Assembly (NCBI GenBank): GCA_019163135.1
Contig: JAFLKR010000073.1
Span: 1 to 64,000, forward strand
Origin: Desulfobulbaceae bacterium
Lineage (GTDB): Bacteria > Desulfobacterota > Desulfobulbia > Desulfobulbales > Desulfobulbaceae
DNA length: 64,000 nt
Reading direction: 5' to 3'
A program made the position numbers and the translations under genes. The notes under the pieces are model-generated. The model did no database searches. It was not told where the DNA came from and saw only the letters and a program-made list of their open reading frames with translations. The stretch's first letter is position 1, and every line of letters starts with the position of its first letter. Positions 27,009 through 37,055 of this stretch are shown here, piece after piece.

Positions 27009-28394
27009 TTAGAGTTTCTTTATCGTGGCCTTTGGAATAATCAATTTTTCTCCAATTCGGATTTCGGCGAGCCCGTTCCTGCAATTTGCCGCCAGTAAAG
27101 TCTTTGGGGAAAGTTGAAACTGCCGGGCAATGGAGGATAAGGTGTCTCCCCTTTGCACAGTGTAACTGGAGATTGATTTAGACGGTTCGATCCTTTTCTG
27201 AGTTGTAACTTCTGGAGTGGAATTTTCTTTTCCAGTTTTCATCTTGGACTGCAGGGCTAGGGCCTGTTTGTTCGCAGGCAATCGCACGAGATAACCTTTG
27301 GGCACTGATTTTTGTCCGTTGAGCACGGGTTCCAGAAGAGCGGCATTCAGTCGGGTGAATTCCTGAGGGGAGACTCGAAAGGATGAGCGTAACCGTGCAA
27401 TGGGCGTGTCTTCCTTGAGGCGCAACGTGGTCGTTGCTTCCGGTCGTTCGTAGGGAACCCGGGAATCGGCTGCCAATCGTTTGGCCACGCGCGTGGCCGC
27501 CAGGAATTCCGAGTAAAAATTGCGGGAAGCAAATTTGAAATAACCCTGGCTGTAGGATTTGAAAATATTTTCATAATTGCCGTGTTCATTGACCGCCCGG
27601 ACCATGCCGGCACGGCCATAATTATAAGCAGTGAGGGCCAGCGGCCAGGTCTCGAGCTGCGCGTAGTTTTCTTTGAGCAGTTTAGCGGCGGCCTGAGTGG
27701 CCAGATAAGGGTCGTAGCGCTCGTCAACATTTTCATTGATGGTCAGGTAATCCCTGCCGGTGGACCGGGTGAACTGCCAGAGACCGGCGGCGCCAGCTTT
27801 GCTGTAGGCCTTCGGATTAAAGGAAGATTCCACGTGTGGGAGGTAGGCCAGTTCCGCAGGCAGTCCTTGTGAGACAAAAAAACTTTTGAATTGGGCAATA
27901 TATTTACCGGAACGGATGAGGCCCTCGTAAAATCGGTCTTTCTGGCCGATTTGCAACCGGATATTATCTCTCGCTTCCTGATAGGTGGTATGGCGTTGCT
28001 GGGAAAAGAGTGCGGCTATTTTTCTTTCTTCCAGAGTGGTCGGTTTTTCCCCGGACTCGAGGTTGGCAAGTATCGTGTCGATCCGGTTTTTTTCATGCTT
28101 AATGCGTTCACTATTTATCTTGGCCGAACCGGGGACTTCCCAATCTTCGAGGTCGATAACGGCATAGATTCTACTGAGATCGTCGATGTCGTGCAATATT
28201 CCCTGCCGGGTAGAATAACGGCTGTACACTTCTTCCCAGAATTTAACGTTGGCGTTAATGCACGGATACAGAGGAAATTGTTCAGCCGCCAAGGTGTTGG
28301 TTACGGTCAGGCAGAATGAACCTAACAACCAGCAAAGGGTAATGTGAAATAATCTGGATTTTTGTTCTTGTCTTTTCGGTGAGATGCAGTTCAT
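27009..28394 (-). CDS. mltD: Membrane-bound lytic murein transglycosylase D-like (SLT + LysM)
   Basis: LPHVESSFNPKAYSKAGAAGLWQFTRSTGRDY; C-terminal LysM YTVQRGDTLSSIARQFQLSPKTLLAAN. Confidence 0.93.
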   Translation of the reverse strand: MNCISPKRQEQKSRLFHITLCWLLGSFCLTVTNTLAAEQFPLYPCINANVKFWEEVYSRYSTRQGILHDIDDLSRIYAVIDLEDWEVPGSAKINSERIKHEKNRIDTILANLESGEKPTTLEERKIAALFSQQRHTTYQEARDNIRLQIGQKDRFYEGLIRSGKYIAQFKSFFVSQGLPAELAYLPHVESSFNPKAYSKAGAAGLWQFTRSTGRDYLTINENVDERYDPYLATQAAAKLLKENYAQLETWPLALTAYNYGRAGMVRAVNEHGNYENIFKSYSQGYFKFASRNFYSEFLAATRVAKRLAADSRVPYERPEATTTLRLKEDTPIARLRSSFRVSPQEFTRLNAALLEPVLNGQKSVPKGYLVRLPANKQALALQSKMKTGKENSTPEVTTQKRIEPSKSISSYTVQRGDTLSSIARQFQLSPKTLLAANCRNGLAEIRIGEKLIIPKATIKKL

Positions 28395-28533
28395 GGTATG
28401 ATAATAAAAAACACAGTCGAAGAAAAAATAATGGGTTGGTAGCTGATAGACCTGCAGATATTATATCACATTGCAAACAGCCCGGCGATAGAAGTCACAA
28501 AACTTGGTTGTTTGAAGATAACATAGGGTATTT

Positions 28534-29019
28534 ATGTATAAACCCATAATAGGGACTCTTGGCTATATTTTATCGCCAGACGGCCTGCAGACGCTGCTCG
28601 TTCATCGCAATGCACGGGTTGCGGATCAGCATTTAGGCAAGTATAACGGTCTGGGCGGTAAAATGAAAGCAAACGAAGATGTGCTCAGTTGCATGAAAAG
28701 AGAAATCCGAGAGGAGTCAGGCTTGGAGTGTACCGCCATGCAGTTGCGCGGTACCATCAACTGGACCGGTTTCGGGCCCGAAGGAGAGGATTGGCTCGGC
28801 TTTATTTTTCTGATCACCGGGTATATCGGTACGGCCCGGCAGACCAATGAAGAGGGCGATCTGATCTGGCACCCGATTGCCAACCTCGACCAGTTGCCGA
28901 TGTGGGAGGGGGATCGTTACTTTCTACCTTTGGTTTTTGATGGTGATCCCCGAACTTTTCATGGCGTTATGCCCTATGAAAACAGTAGGCCGCTTGCATG
29001 GGAATACTTTCGGTGTTAG
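28534..29019 (+). CDS. NUDIX hydrolase (MutT-like)
   Basis: Nudix box GLGGKMKANEDVLSCMKREIREESGLE. Confidence 0.93.
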   Translation: MYKPIIGTLGYILSPDGLQTLLVHRNARVADQHLGKYNGLGGKMKANEDVLSCMKREIREESGLECTAMQLRGTINWTGFGPEGEDWLGFIFLITGYIGTARQTNEEGDLIWHPIANLDQLPMWEGDRYFLPLVFDGDPRTFHGVMPYENSRPLAWEYFRC

Positions 29020-29182
29020 CTTTCCAGTTCTAAAAAAGAATATCCGGAGCCTTGCATCCTTGCAAAATCCTTGCGTTCAGGGATGGTGATCTGTATATTG
29101 ATGTCCTATTCAGTTCTATCATAATTTCGGAAGGTTATGGTTTTTCAACCTTTTCGGCAACTTAAAAGTCAGAGGGAATGTC

Positions 29183-29494
29183 ATGGAGAATAATGCGGAA
29201 TTAATTCGCTTGGAGGAGTTTGTAGATAAACTGTTGACGAAATACAATAACCTGAAGGCTGAGTATCACGCGCTGCAGGATACCCTGCGGGAACGTGATG
29301 CTGAATGTGCCGATCTGAAAAATAATGTTTTCAATCTTAGTACTGAGCGTTCTGAGGTCGGAAATCGGGTGGCAGGTTTGATAGGTCGTATTGAGCAGTG
29401 GGAATGCGAGCATGATGCTGCTGCTGAAAAAAGCAATAATAGCGGTGTGCAGGGTTTTTTATTCAGCGATGACGCTGAAAGTAAAAACAATTGA
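29183..29494 (+). CDS. Coiled-coil protein, ZapB-like, upstream of zapA
   Basis: 103-aa heptad-rich N-terminus ending FLFSDDAESKNN; immediately upstream of zapA. Confidence 0.65.
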   Translation: MENNAELIRLEEFVDKLLTKYNNLKAEYHALQDTLRERDAECADLKNNVFNLSTERSEVGNRVAGLIGRIEQWECEHDAAAEKSNNSGVQGFLFSDDAESKNN

Positions 29495-29512
29495 GGCTGA
29501 CGATCGATACTG

Positions 29513-29800
29513 ATGCAGGATCGTCTTGTTCGCTTCAATCTCTTCGGACAGGAATATACTTTTTACAGTGACGCTCCAGAGGATGAGGTTGAATCAGCTA
29601 TAGCTCTTCTTCGTCATGAGTTGGAAGGCAATGAAAAAATGAGCCGAAGTTCCGTGCCCTCAAACAAGGTGCTGGTTTTGGGGTGTTTACGCATGGCGGC
29701 TAAATATACCCAACTGAATCGAGAGTATAAGGAGTTTCGGCAAGAGCAGGAACGGTCGGTTGCCCATCTGATCGACAAGGTTTCCGCTGAATTGGACTAA
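29513..29800 (+). CDS. zapA: Cell division protein ZapA
   Basis: VRFNLFGQEYTFYSDAPEDEVESAIALLRHEL...VLVLGCLRMAAKY. Confidence 0.88.
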   Translation: MQDRLVRFNLFGQEYTFYSDAPEDEVESAIALLRHELEGNEKMSRSSVPSNKVLVLGCLRMAAKYTQLNREYKEFRQEQERSVAHLIDKVSAELD

Positions 29801-29854
29801 TCTGCTAGTAAAATATCGTTTTGTTTGGCAGGTCATTCTGATATACTATTTTTA

Positions 29855-30038
29855 AGAACACAATGTGGCCCCTGCTCTGTTGGTGATTAACGGAGTATTA
29901 AGCCAACTCACATGATTAGGGTAGCTTTATTGTCGAAATATGGAAATCTTAACTGCTTTCCAGACGGCGACATGGGCATTACCCACCTAATTATATTAGG
30001 TTTTGATCATTCCGTTGACACGGCAGCGTGGGGGTTTT
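29855..30038 (+). ncRNA. ssrS: Probable 6S RNA (boundaries approximate)
   Basis: Directly downstream of zapA (classic synteny), TATACT -10-like box at 29842; segments resembling 6S (gtggc...tgttggtga; cgaca...cattacccACCTaattatattAGGTttt), ends able to pair (cccctgc / gcagcgtgggg). No covariance search possible. Confidence 0.55.
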
Positions 30039-30478
30039 TAAGATTACCAGCTAATCAGACCGCTGTTTAATATAGACACCGCTTTGGTGGTGTTTAAAGA
30101 GGATAGTAGCGTGTGCAGAGTAACGGACAGAGTAGGTCTAGTGCTAGAAAGACAATCCTGAGGCGATCAGGTTTACTATATTTGAGTAACCTTCCACACA
30201 GGCTGTTTTCAAGTAAAACAACTGCCGGAATTTTTTTTCATAGGCGGTATTTTTCTTGTTATTCTATAGGTCTATGACCACAGAGTGTGCTAAGCAGGTG
30301 CTGGACGAGCCCCTGATGGGCCTGTTGCTGTTATTATAGCAGTGTTTCTGTTTTGTAACTCTCTTCCTCCAAACGTCACTCCCGCTCTTTTCCTCTCTTC
30401 TTGCAGCAACTTCGTTACTTTGAGCGATCAAAGGGTTGGGTTGCGCTATTTTTTATATATTCAAGTAGGTGTTTTGAC

Positions 30479-32044
30479 ATGGAATTAAATGTGATAACGC
30501 TGCTTTTGGCGTTGGTGAATCTAGTCGCCGGGCTGGCTATTGGTATACTTCTGCGTAAAAGGCTGGTGGAGGGCAACCAGAAAAATATTGCCTTGCAGGG
30601 GCGGCAGATTATTGAAAACTCCATCAGCGAAGCCGAACAGATAAAAAAAGAGGCCTTGCTGCAGGCAAAAGAAGAATCTTTTTTAATCAAGCAGGAAGCT
30701 GATCGCGAACTGAAGGCGAGTCGGCAGGAACTTAAGGATGATCAGCGTCGACTGAATCGCAAGTTTGATGAAATCCAACGTGAATTTCAAATTCTGGAAG
30801 AAAAACAGACGAGTTTGAAATATCGTGAGGAACATTTGGCCGCCAGTGAAGTAGAGGTCGTTGAGAAGAAACAACAACTTGATACTCTTGTCGATGAGCA
30901 GCGCTATAAATTAGAGAAGATTGCCGGAATTGATCGCGATGAGGCCAAGCAGCAACTCATGCAATCCATTGAAAGTGAGGCACGTATGGATTGCGCTAAA
31001 AGGCTTTCGCGCATAGAAAATGAAATGAAAATGGAGGCTGATCGTAAAGGCAAGAACATTCTGGCGTTAGCCATAGCGAGATATGCCGGGGATTATGTCG
31101 CCGATAAGACGGTATCGATGGTTCCCCTGCCTAATGATGAGATGAAAGGGCGAATTATAGGCCGTGAGGGTCGAAATATCCGTGCCATCGAGGCGGCGAC
31201 CGGTATCGATATCATTATTGATGATACCCCTGAAGCGGTTATTCTTTCGGGTTTCAATCCTATACGACGGGAGATTGCCCGTCGTGCGCTGGAACAACTC
31301 ATTTCCGATGGGCGGATTCATCCGGCTCGTATTGAAGAGGTTGTTGCGAAGGTATCCGAGGAACTTGAGGTTGGTATTCGAGAATCCGGGGAACAGGCAA
31401 CCTTTGATGTCGGCGCCCATGGTATGCATGTGGACTTGATCAATTTGATCGGCCGCCTCAAATACCGCACCAGTTATGGCCAGAATATCCTGCAGCACTC
31501 CTTAGAGGTCGCCTTCCTTTGCGGGGTGATGGCTGCGGAGTTGGGTTTGGATGTTAAAAAAGCAAAAAGGGCCGGCCTGTTGCATGATATCGGCAAGGCA
31601 GTCGATCATGAGGTAGAAGGGTCCCATGCGATCATCGGCCGTGACCTTGCCCGTAAATACGGCGAGGCCGAGGATATCGTTTACGCCATCGGTGCCCATC
31701 ACGAAGACCAACCGCCTAAGAGCGTGCTGGACGTGCTGGTGCAGTCAGCAGATGCTCTTTCCGGAGCACGGCCTGGGGCCAGAAAGGAGATGCTGCAGAG
31801 TTATGTCAAACGCCTTGATGATCTCGAAAATATCGCCAATAGCTTTAGCGGCGTCGACAAATCTTATGCCATCCAAGCTGGGCGTGATCTCCGCATTATC
31901 GTTGATAGTCAGAAGGTCAAGGATGAGGAGGCGACTCTGTTGAGTCGCGATATAGCCAAGGCAATCGAAGAGCAGTTGACCTATCCGGGACAAATCCGGG
32001 TTACGGTCATTCGTGAGACCAGAGCGGTGGAATACGCCAAGTAA
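30479..32044 (+). CDS. rny: Ribonuclease Y
   Basis: 522 aa; N-terminal TM + coiled coil, KH ([36 protein letters not shown]), HD domain ([12 protein letters not shown]). Confidence 0.96.
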   Translation: MELNVITLLLALVNLVAGLAIGILLRKRLVEGNQKNIALQGRQIIENSISEAEQIKKEALLQAKEESFLIKQEADRELKASRQELKDDQRRLNRKFDEIQREFQILEEKQTSLKYREEHLAASEVEVVEKKQQLDTLVDEQRYKLEKIAGIDRDEAKQQLMQSIESEARMDCAKRLSRIENEMKMEADRKGKNILALAIARYAGDYVADKTVSMVPLPNDEMKGRIIGREGRNIRAIEAATGIDIIIDDTPEAVILSGFNPIRREIARRALEQLISDGRIHPARIEEVVAKVSEELEVGIRESGEQATFDVGAHGMHVDLINLIGRLKYRTSYGQNILQHSLEVAFLCGVMAAELGLDVKKAKRAGLLHDIGKAVDHEVEGSHAIIGRDLARKYGEAEDIVYAIGAHHEDQPPKSVLDVLVQSADALSGARPGARKEMLQSYVKRLDDLENIANSFSGVDKSYAIQAGRDLRIIVDSQKVKDEEATLLSRDIAKAIEEQLTYPGQIRVTVIRETRAVEYAK

Positions 32045-32050
32045 GGGGAA

Positions 32051-33268
32051 ATGATGAAGTCCGTAGCAGAACAGATAGCCCTGATAGAACGGGGCGCCGT
32101 TGATTTTCATTCCAAAGAAGATTTGGTTAAGAAATTGAACCGATCTTTGGAAACCGGTGTGCCGCTCACCATCAAGGCTGGCTTTGACCCCACCGCGCCA
32201 GATCTACATCTGGGGCATACGGTTTTGATTCAGAAAATGCGCCATTTTCAAATGTTAGGGCATCAAGTCAACTTTTTGATTGGTGATTTTACCGGCCTGA
32301 TCGGTGATCCGACCGGCAAATCCGACACTCGGCCACCGCTCACCCCGGAAGATGTTAAGCGCAATGCCGAAACCTATAAGGAGCAGGTTTTTAAAATCCT
32401 TGATCCTGAAAAAACCAAAGTGGTTTTCAATTCAAGTTGGCTCGGTCAACTCACCTCCTTTGAGATGATTCGGTTGGCCTCCGAACTGACCGTAGCCAGG
32501 ATGCTTGAACGCGATGATTTTAAAAAACGGTTCGAATCCAATCGGCCAATTTCCATACATGAATTTCTGTATCCTCTGATTCAGGGGTACGACTCGGTGG
32601 CCATGAAAGCCGATGTCGAACTCGGCGGCACTGACCAGTTGTTCAACCTGCTGATGGGCAGGGACCTGCAACGCAGTCGTGGTCAGGAGCCCCAAGTGGT
32701 TTTGACCATGCCGTTGCTGGAAGGTTTGGATGGGGTCAATAAGATGAGCAAATCATTGGGTAATTATATCGGCATTTCAGAGGCGCCGGACAGTATCTTT
32801 GGCAAGGTCATGTCAATCAGTGACGATCTTATGTTCCGATATTATGAATTGCTCAGTGATCTTCCCATGGCTGAAATCGTAACTCTGAAAGGGCAAATAG
32901 CCGCTGGGCAACTTCACCCCAAGGCTGTTAAAGTACAGTTGGCCAAAGAGTTGGTAGCGCGATTTCACAACCAGGCAGCGGCAGAAGATGCGGAGCGCAA
33001 TTTTGACCAGATTTTCGCCCGGCATGAAATGCCCGACGAAATTGAAGAGGTGAAGGTCGTTGTCGGAGAGCCGGAAATTTGGGTGCCAAAGCTTTTATTG
33101 GATGCGGGGTTGGTGAAATCAACTTCCGATGGGCGTCGAATGATCCAGCAACATGCCGTCTCCATCGAAGGTGAAAAGGTGAGTGACATCAACGCGGTTG
33201 TCCCTGCGCATGGTACGCTGCTCCTCAAAGTGGGCAAGCGAAGATTTTGCAAGGTGATTTTTTCCTGA
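32051..33268 (+). CDS. tyrS: Tyrosyl-tRNA synthetase
   Basis: [18 protein letters not shown]-terminal S4 domain. Confidence 0.96.
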   Translation: MMKSVAEQIALIERGAVDFHSKEDLVKKLNRSLETGVPLTIKAGFDPTAPDLHLGHTVLIQKMRHFQMLGHQVNFLIGDFTGLIGDPTGKSDTRPPLTPEDVKRNAETYKEQVFKILDPEKTKVVFNSSWLGQLTSFEMIRLASELTVARMLERDDFKKRFESNRPISIHEFLYPLIQGYDSVAMKADVELGGTDQLFNLLMGRDLQRSRGQEPQVVLTMPLLEGLDGVNKMSKSLGNYIGISEAPDSIFGKVMSISDDLMFRYYELLSDLPMAEIVTLKGQIAAGQLHPKAVKVQLAKELVARFHNQAAAEDAERNFDQIFARHEMPDEIEEVKVVVGEPEIWVPKLLLDAGLVKSTSDGRRMIQQHAVSIEGEKVSDINAVVPAHGTLLLKVGKRRFCKVIFS

Positions 33269-33293
33269 TTTTCAGGCGCTAAAAAAAATGATG

Positions 33294-33338
33294 AACACCA
33301 AGAGCGGCTTCTCCGAAGAGAATGCCGCTCTTGGTGTT
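33294..33338. terminator. Bidirectional terminator-like hairpin between tyrS and fur-like gene
   Basis: acaccaagagcggc / gccgctcttggtgt perfect arms. Confidence 0.8.
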
Positions 33339-33366
33339 TCGAGAATTTGGAACCGTTGTGCCCGTA

Positions 33367-33801
33367 TTATTGGGCAAGGGTTTTATTTTGGTGTTGTTGG
33401 CAGGCGCTGCAGATTCCCGTGAATTCGATATGATGTCCGATGATCAGGTACGAAGTGGTGTCGGCCGCTTGGGCAACCAATTCGTTGATGACGGGAATGT
33501 TAATATCGTCTACTTTGCCGCAGATTGAGCAACGGATATGGTAATGCGCCTCAGTGGTGGCATCAAATCGTTTCTGGGTACCACCCACCTCGATTTTAAG
33601 GATCATTCCACTGTCTGCCATCAATTCAAGATTGCGATAGACCGTACCGAGTCCGATGCGGGGCAGTCGCTTGCGGACCATGTCGTAGAGTTCGCTGGCA
33701 GTGGGGTGGGTCTTTACTTTGGCCAATTCTTCAAGAATGATATGGCGCTGGGTGGTCAGCCGAATCATCGGTGCGGGAGCGTTCATGGGGTTTCCTATCA
33801 T
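33367..33801 (-). CDS. Fur/PerR-family metalloregulator
   Basis: GLGTVYRNLELMADSGMILKIEV; HYHIRCSICGKVDDI; CSAC. Confidence 0.92.
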   Translation of the reverse strand: MIGNPMNAPAPMIRLTTQRHIILEELAKVKTHPTASELYDMVRKRLPRIGLGTVYRNLELMADSGMILKIEVGGTQKRFDATTEAHYHIRCSICGKVDDINIPVINELVAQAADTTSYLIIGHHIEFTGICSACQQHQNKTLAQ

Positions 33802-33812
33802 TGAAATGCCAA

Positions 33813-33849
33813 CAGTTAATAAATAATAGTTATCAGTAATTAAATAACA
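33813..33849. promoter_or_regulatory. AT-rich imperfect dyad, candidate Fur/PerR operator
   Basis: gttaataaataatagttatcagtaattaaataac in the fur-like/dus divergent region. Confidence 0.35.
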
Positions 33850-33877
33850 TGCCGATTGTTTTTATGTCAAGGTTGAA

Positions 33878-34942
33878 GTGGAGAAAACCGGTTTTGCATT
33901 GGGCTGGAAGAGAATTATGATTGCCGGGCTCAAAAAAATCTGGCCGCCTCTCCTGCTGGCGCCGATGGCGGGTTTGACCCATTCGGCTTTACGCACGAGT
34001 ATTCTCAGTTTCGGGGGAATCGGGCTCTTGAGCACGGAAATGTTAGCTGCGGCCCGTTTGCCTGCGGAAAATGTCCGTCTCTCTCCCTATCTGGTACGCA
34101 CTCCGGAGGAATCACCGCTTTCTTATCAACTGTTGTTAAGCAGTGAACATAATATACCCAAGGTGTTCGCCGCCCTGCATCGTTTCAATGCAGATGCTAT
34201 AGATCTCAATCTTGGCTGTCCTGCACCTGTGGTCCGTAGAGCTGGAGGCGGGAGTAGTTTAATGGAAGATCCGGAACGGGTGCGAAAAATCGTTCAATGT
34301 GCTCGGCGAAATACCGCTTTGCCGTTGACCGCCAAAATTCGGCTTGGAGAAACACTTGATTCACAGAAATTAAGGGATTTTTGTTTAATGCTGGCCGGGG
34401 AGGGGATTGATATGCTGACGGTCCATGCCCGTTTGCGTGCCGAGCCATTTGCCAGGCGGCCTCGCTGGGAGTGGATTGCAAAGGTGAAGGAATGGATTGA
34501 TATCCCGGTGGTCGCCAACGGGTCGATTGATTCGGTCAGCAGTGCCCGTGCCTGCATTGAGGAAAGCGGTGCAGACGGGATAATGATTGGGCGCGCGGCG
34601 GCTGTGACCCCATGGATATTTGCAGATATTGCCAGGGAAATTTACAAATTGCCTCTCCCCACAGTAAAAATTTCGCTGCCGTCCCTGTATCAAAACTTCA
34701 CCAGGGCTTTGGTCGAGCGGTTCCAGCCTGAGCGGCGGCTTGGACGCCTCAAGGAGTTCACCCATTACTTTGCTAAGAACTATTTTTTTGGTCATCATTT
34801 AGCTGCTAAGGTCCAGGCTAGCCTAACCATGGAGGATGCTTGGGTAAGGGCCGTTGAGTTTTTTGGTGAGAACGATTCCGATGGCACCTCTGGTCTGGTG
34901 GCATCGTTTGCGGCATTCGTCAGGGGCGAAGAGGGGGGTTGA
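33878..34942 (+). CDS. dus: tRNA-dihydrouridine synthase family protein
   Basis: LAPMAGLTHSALR; IDLNLGCPAPVVRRAGGGSSLM; start may be 33917. Confidence 0.92.
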   Translation: MEKTGFALGWKRIMIAGLKKIWPPLLLAPMAGLTHSALRTSILSFGGIGLLSTEMLAAARLPAENVRLSPYLVRTPEESPLSYQLLLSSEHNIPKVFAALHRFNADAIDLNLGCPAPVVRRAGGGSSLMEDPERVRKIVQCARRNTALPLTAKIRLGETLDSQKLRDFCLMLAGEGIDMLTVHARLRAEPFARRPRWEWIAKVKEWIDIPVVANGSIDSVSSARACIEESGADGIMIGRAAAVTPWIFADIAREIYKLPLPTVKISLPSLYQNFTRALVERFQPERRLGRLKEFTHYFAKNYFFGHHLAAKVQASLTMEDAWVRAVEFFGENDSDGTSGLVASFAAFVRGEEGG

Positions 34943-36215
34943 AGTACCCAAAGCCAAGGGCCGGGAATTTCTTTTTGAGCTTGGCTAACCAATTTTTGAT
35001 GCCGAGCGGTGCGGCGGTAGGGGCATGGTCGATGACTCGCAGGTAGGCTTCAGGGTCCATGTTGAGGTTGCGTAATTGAATGAAGTCCGGGCGATATTCG
35101 CAAATTAGTTGCGAAAGTGCTGCAAATTCGACGGGGTCGTCGGTACAGCCTGGAAGAATGAAGTAATTGAGGGAAACATGCCGATTGTGCTGCTTCATCA
35201 CTGTAATGGAACGACAAACATCGGTCAGTGAAAAACCTTTGGGCTGGTAATATCGGCGGTGTTTTTCACTTTGAGCGCTGTTCAGGGAAATACGGATCGA
35301 GTCTAATCCGGCCTTGGCCAGATAATCGACAGCTTCGGGCAGGCTGCCGTTGGTATTTAGATTGATGGTGCCTCTATCTGTTTGTGACCTCATCAGGCGA
35401 ATGCTTTTTGCCATAACCTCGGCTTGGAGCAGTGGTTCCCCTTCGCATCCCTGGCCAAAACTGACGATGGGTCGGGGGGCGGCCTTGAGGTGATCAACGG
35501 CCACTTCGGCAAGCTCTTTTTCCGTGGGTACAAAAGTAATCCGATCTTGAGTCGAGGGGCAACACCCGGAAGGCTGGAGCGAAATACAGCCTGCACAGGC
35601 GGCGTTGCAGGTGGGGGAGCAGGGTAGGGGGGCTTCCCAGCGTCCTAGAAAATAATTGCGGGCAGCGGGGCAACCGTAGGTCAGGCAACATTTGCCGAGA
35701 TGTTGGATCAGGCGGTTTTTCGGGAAACGTTGGAGTTGTTTCTTCGTGCGCTGATCAAGGATCCGCTGATTGAACTGATCGGCATCCTGCCGGCAGTCTT
35801 GGTCACTTCGGAAACCGGCCACCCAGAATTTTCCCTCGGCCCATCCCACAGCAGTATATGCAAAGAGCGGCAATAGGGCATTTTGAGGACTGCGGTTTTT
35901 ATAGGCCGCAGTGTAGATGGCGGTATATGCAGGTGCCATGAAGGCGGCCACGGCCTGTATCGGTTCGCCGGGGCTGAAAGGGTTGGCATCGAGCAGGGCT
36001 GGCTGTTTGCTTTCCGGTTCAAAGCCCACCGGCAATCGATCTGGCAGGGTGAAGAACTCGCTTCCGAGCGGCAGTTCAATCAAATCTTCAAGTCGGGGTA
36101 GGGAAAATAGTCCTGCCGAACTGCCAGCCATATGCAGCCCGCTGTAATCCAGTATTTCTCCTTTACTGTTGGCGAAAAGCAGTGAAGGGAGCGTTTTGGG
36201 ATGTAAAACCGTCAT
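34920..36215 (-). CDS. Radical SAM protein with about 170-aa N-terminal extension
   Basis: CNAACAGC (CxxxCxxC) cluster; SFGQGCEGEPLLQAEV; NLNTNGSLPEAVDYLAKAGLDSIRISLNSA. Confidence 0.9.
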   Translation of the reverse strand: MTVLHPKTLPSLLFANSKGEILDYSGLHMAGSSAGLFSLPRLEDLIELPLGSEFFTLPDRLPVGFEPESKQPALLDANPFSPGEPIQAVAAFMAPAYTAIYTAAYKNRSPQNALLPLFAYTAVGWAEGKFWVAGFRSDQDCRQDADQFNQRILDQRTKKQLQRFPKNRLIQHLGKCCLTYGCPAARNYFLGRWEAPLPCSPTCNAACAGCISLQPSGCCPSTQDRITFVPTEKELAEVAVDHLKAAPRPIVSFGQGCEGEPLLQAEVMAKSIRLMRSQTDRGTINLNTNGSLPEAVDYLAKAGLDSIRISLNSAQSEKHRRYYQPKGFSLTDVCRSITVMKQHNRHVSLNYFILPGCTDDPVEFAALSQLICEYRPDFIQLRNLNMDPEAYLRVIDHAPTAAPLGIKNWLAKLKKKFPALGFGYFNPPLRP

Positions 36216-36227
36216 GGTCGGACAGGG

Positions 36228-36650
36228 TCATTTGGGGCGAATTTTGGCAAGCACGGAATCAACCGCGCTGTAAATTTCCATATCATCGCCAAAGACATCC
36301 TGGATATGGGAGTTGTTGAGCAGGTCTTCAATGATGAACTGGGTGAGATACAGGCTGATTACATTCGGATCCTGTGTCAGGTTGCGGATCGGGGCAATCT
36401 TAAACTGCATGTCGAATTCTTCCATATCACCGAGGCGCTGCAGTTGCTTTTCCATTACCTCCTGAATGGCCTGCACTGAATTGGTCTCGATGATATGAAG
36501 ATCCAACAGGCGTTGTACCAGGGATATGGCAAGTTCCGGCGCGAGTTCGCGGGATTTTTTCAACATGAATTGCCGTTCACGTTCCCTTTTTCGGTCAATA
36601 GCGTCTATAGTTTTATTGGTTGAGTTGCTGGGATTGATGTGGCGGGCCAT
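36228..36650 (-). CDS. Hypothetical protein (140 aa), operon partner of radical SAM gene
   Basis: Continuous ORF 12 nt upstream of the radical SAM gene, ATG start. Confidence 0.7.
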   Translation of the reverse strand: MARHINPSNSTNKTIDAIDRKRERERQFMLKKSRELAPELAISLVQRLLDLHIIETNSVQAIQEVMEKQLQRLGDMEEFDMQFKIAPIRNLTQDPNVISLYLTQFIIEDLLNNSHIQDVFGDDMEIYSAVDSVLAKIRPK

Positions 36651-37055
36651 GGGTGTGCTCCTCAGGTGTTAATTGCGTCTAATCAGGTACTGTTTTTCGC
36701 ATGTGTATTTTGTTGGCAATCAACCGGCGATGGGCTGATGTTGCCTTCTTCCGCATTTCATTTTTCCCTACCCGGTTGGTTCGGTAAAAAGGCATTCAGC
36801 CTTCTGGTTACAGTCAACGGGATTTCAAATCACAGGCTTCTTTTGGTAGCGGACAAAAAGGTTGTCTGCAAGCTGTTCCTAGGAGATGCCCGGACAGGAA
36901 ACCATTTTCGTCTTGAGTTGCGAGGCTGTGCAATGGGAGGGTGAAGGTTCTTATACTGTAACTCACAGTGATAAGCACTGCTTTTGTTCAGGAAAAGCCC
37001 TTTTCAGTGGTTGTTTGCACATTCTCGTGGGGGGAGTGATCCGGGTACCTCTTTT

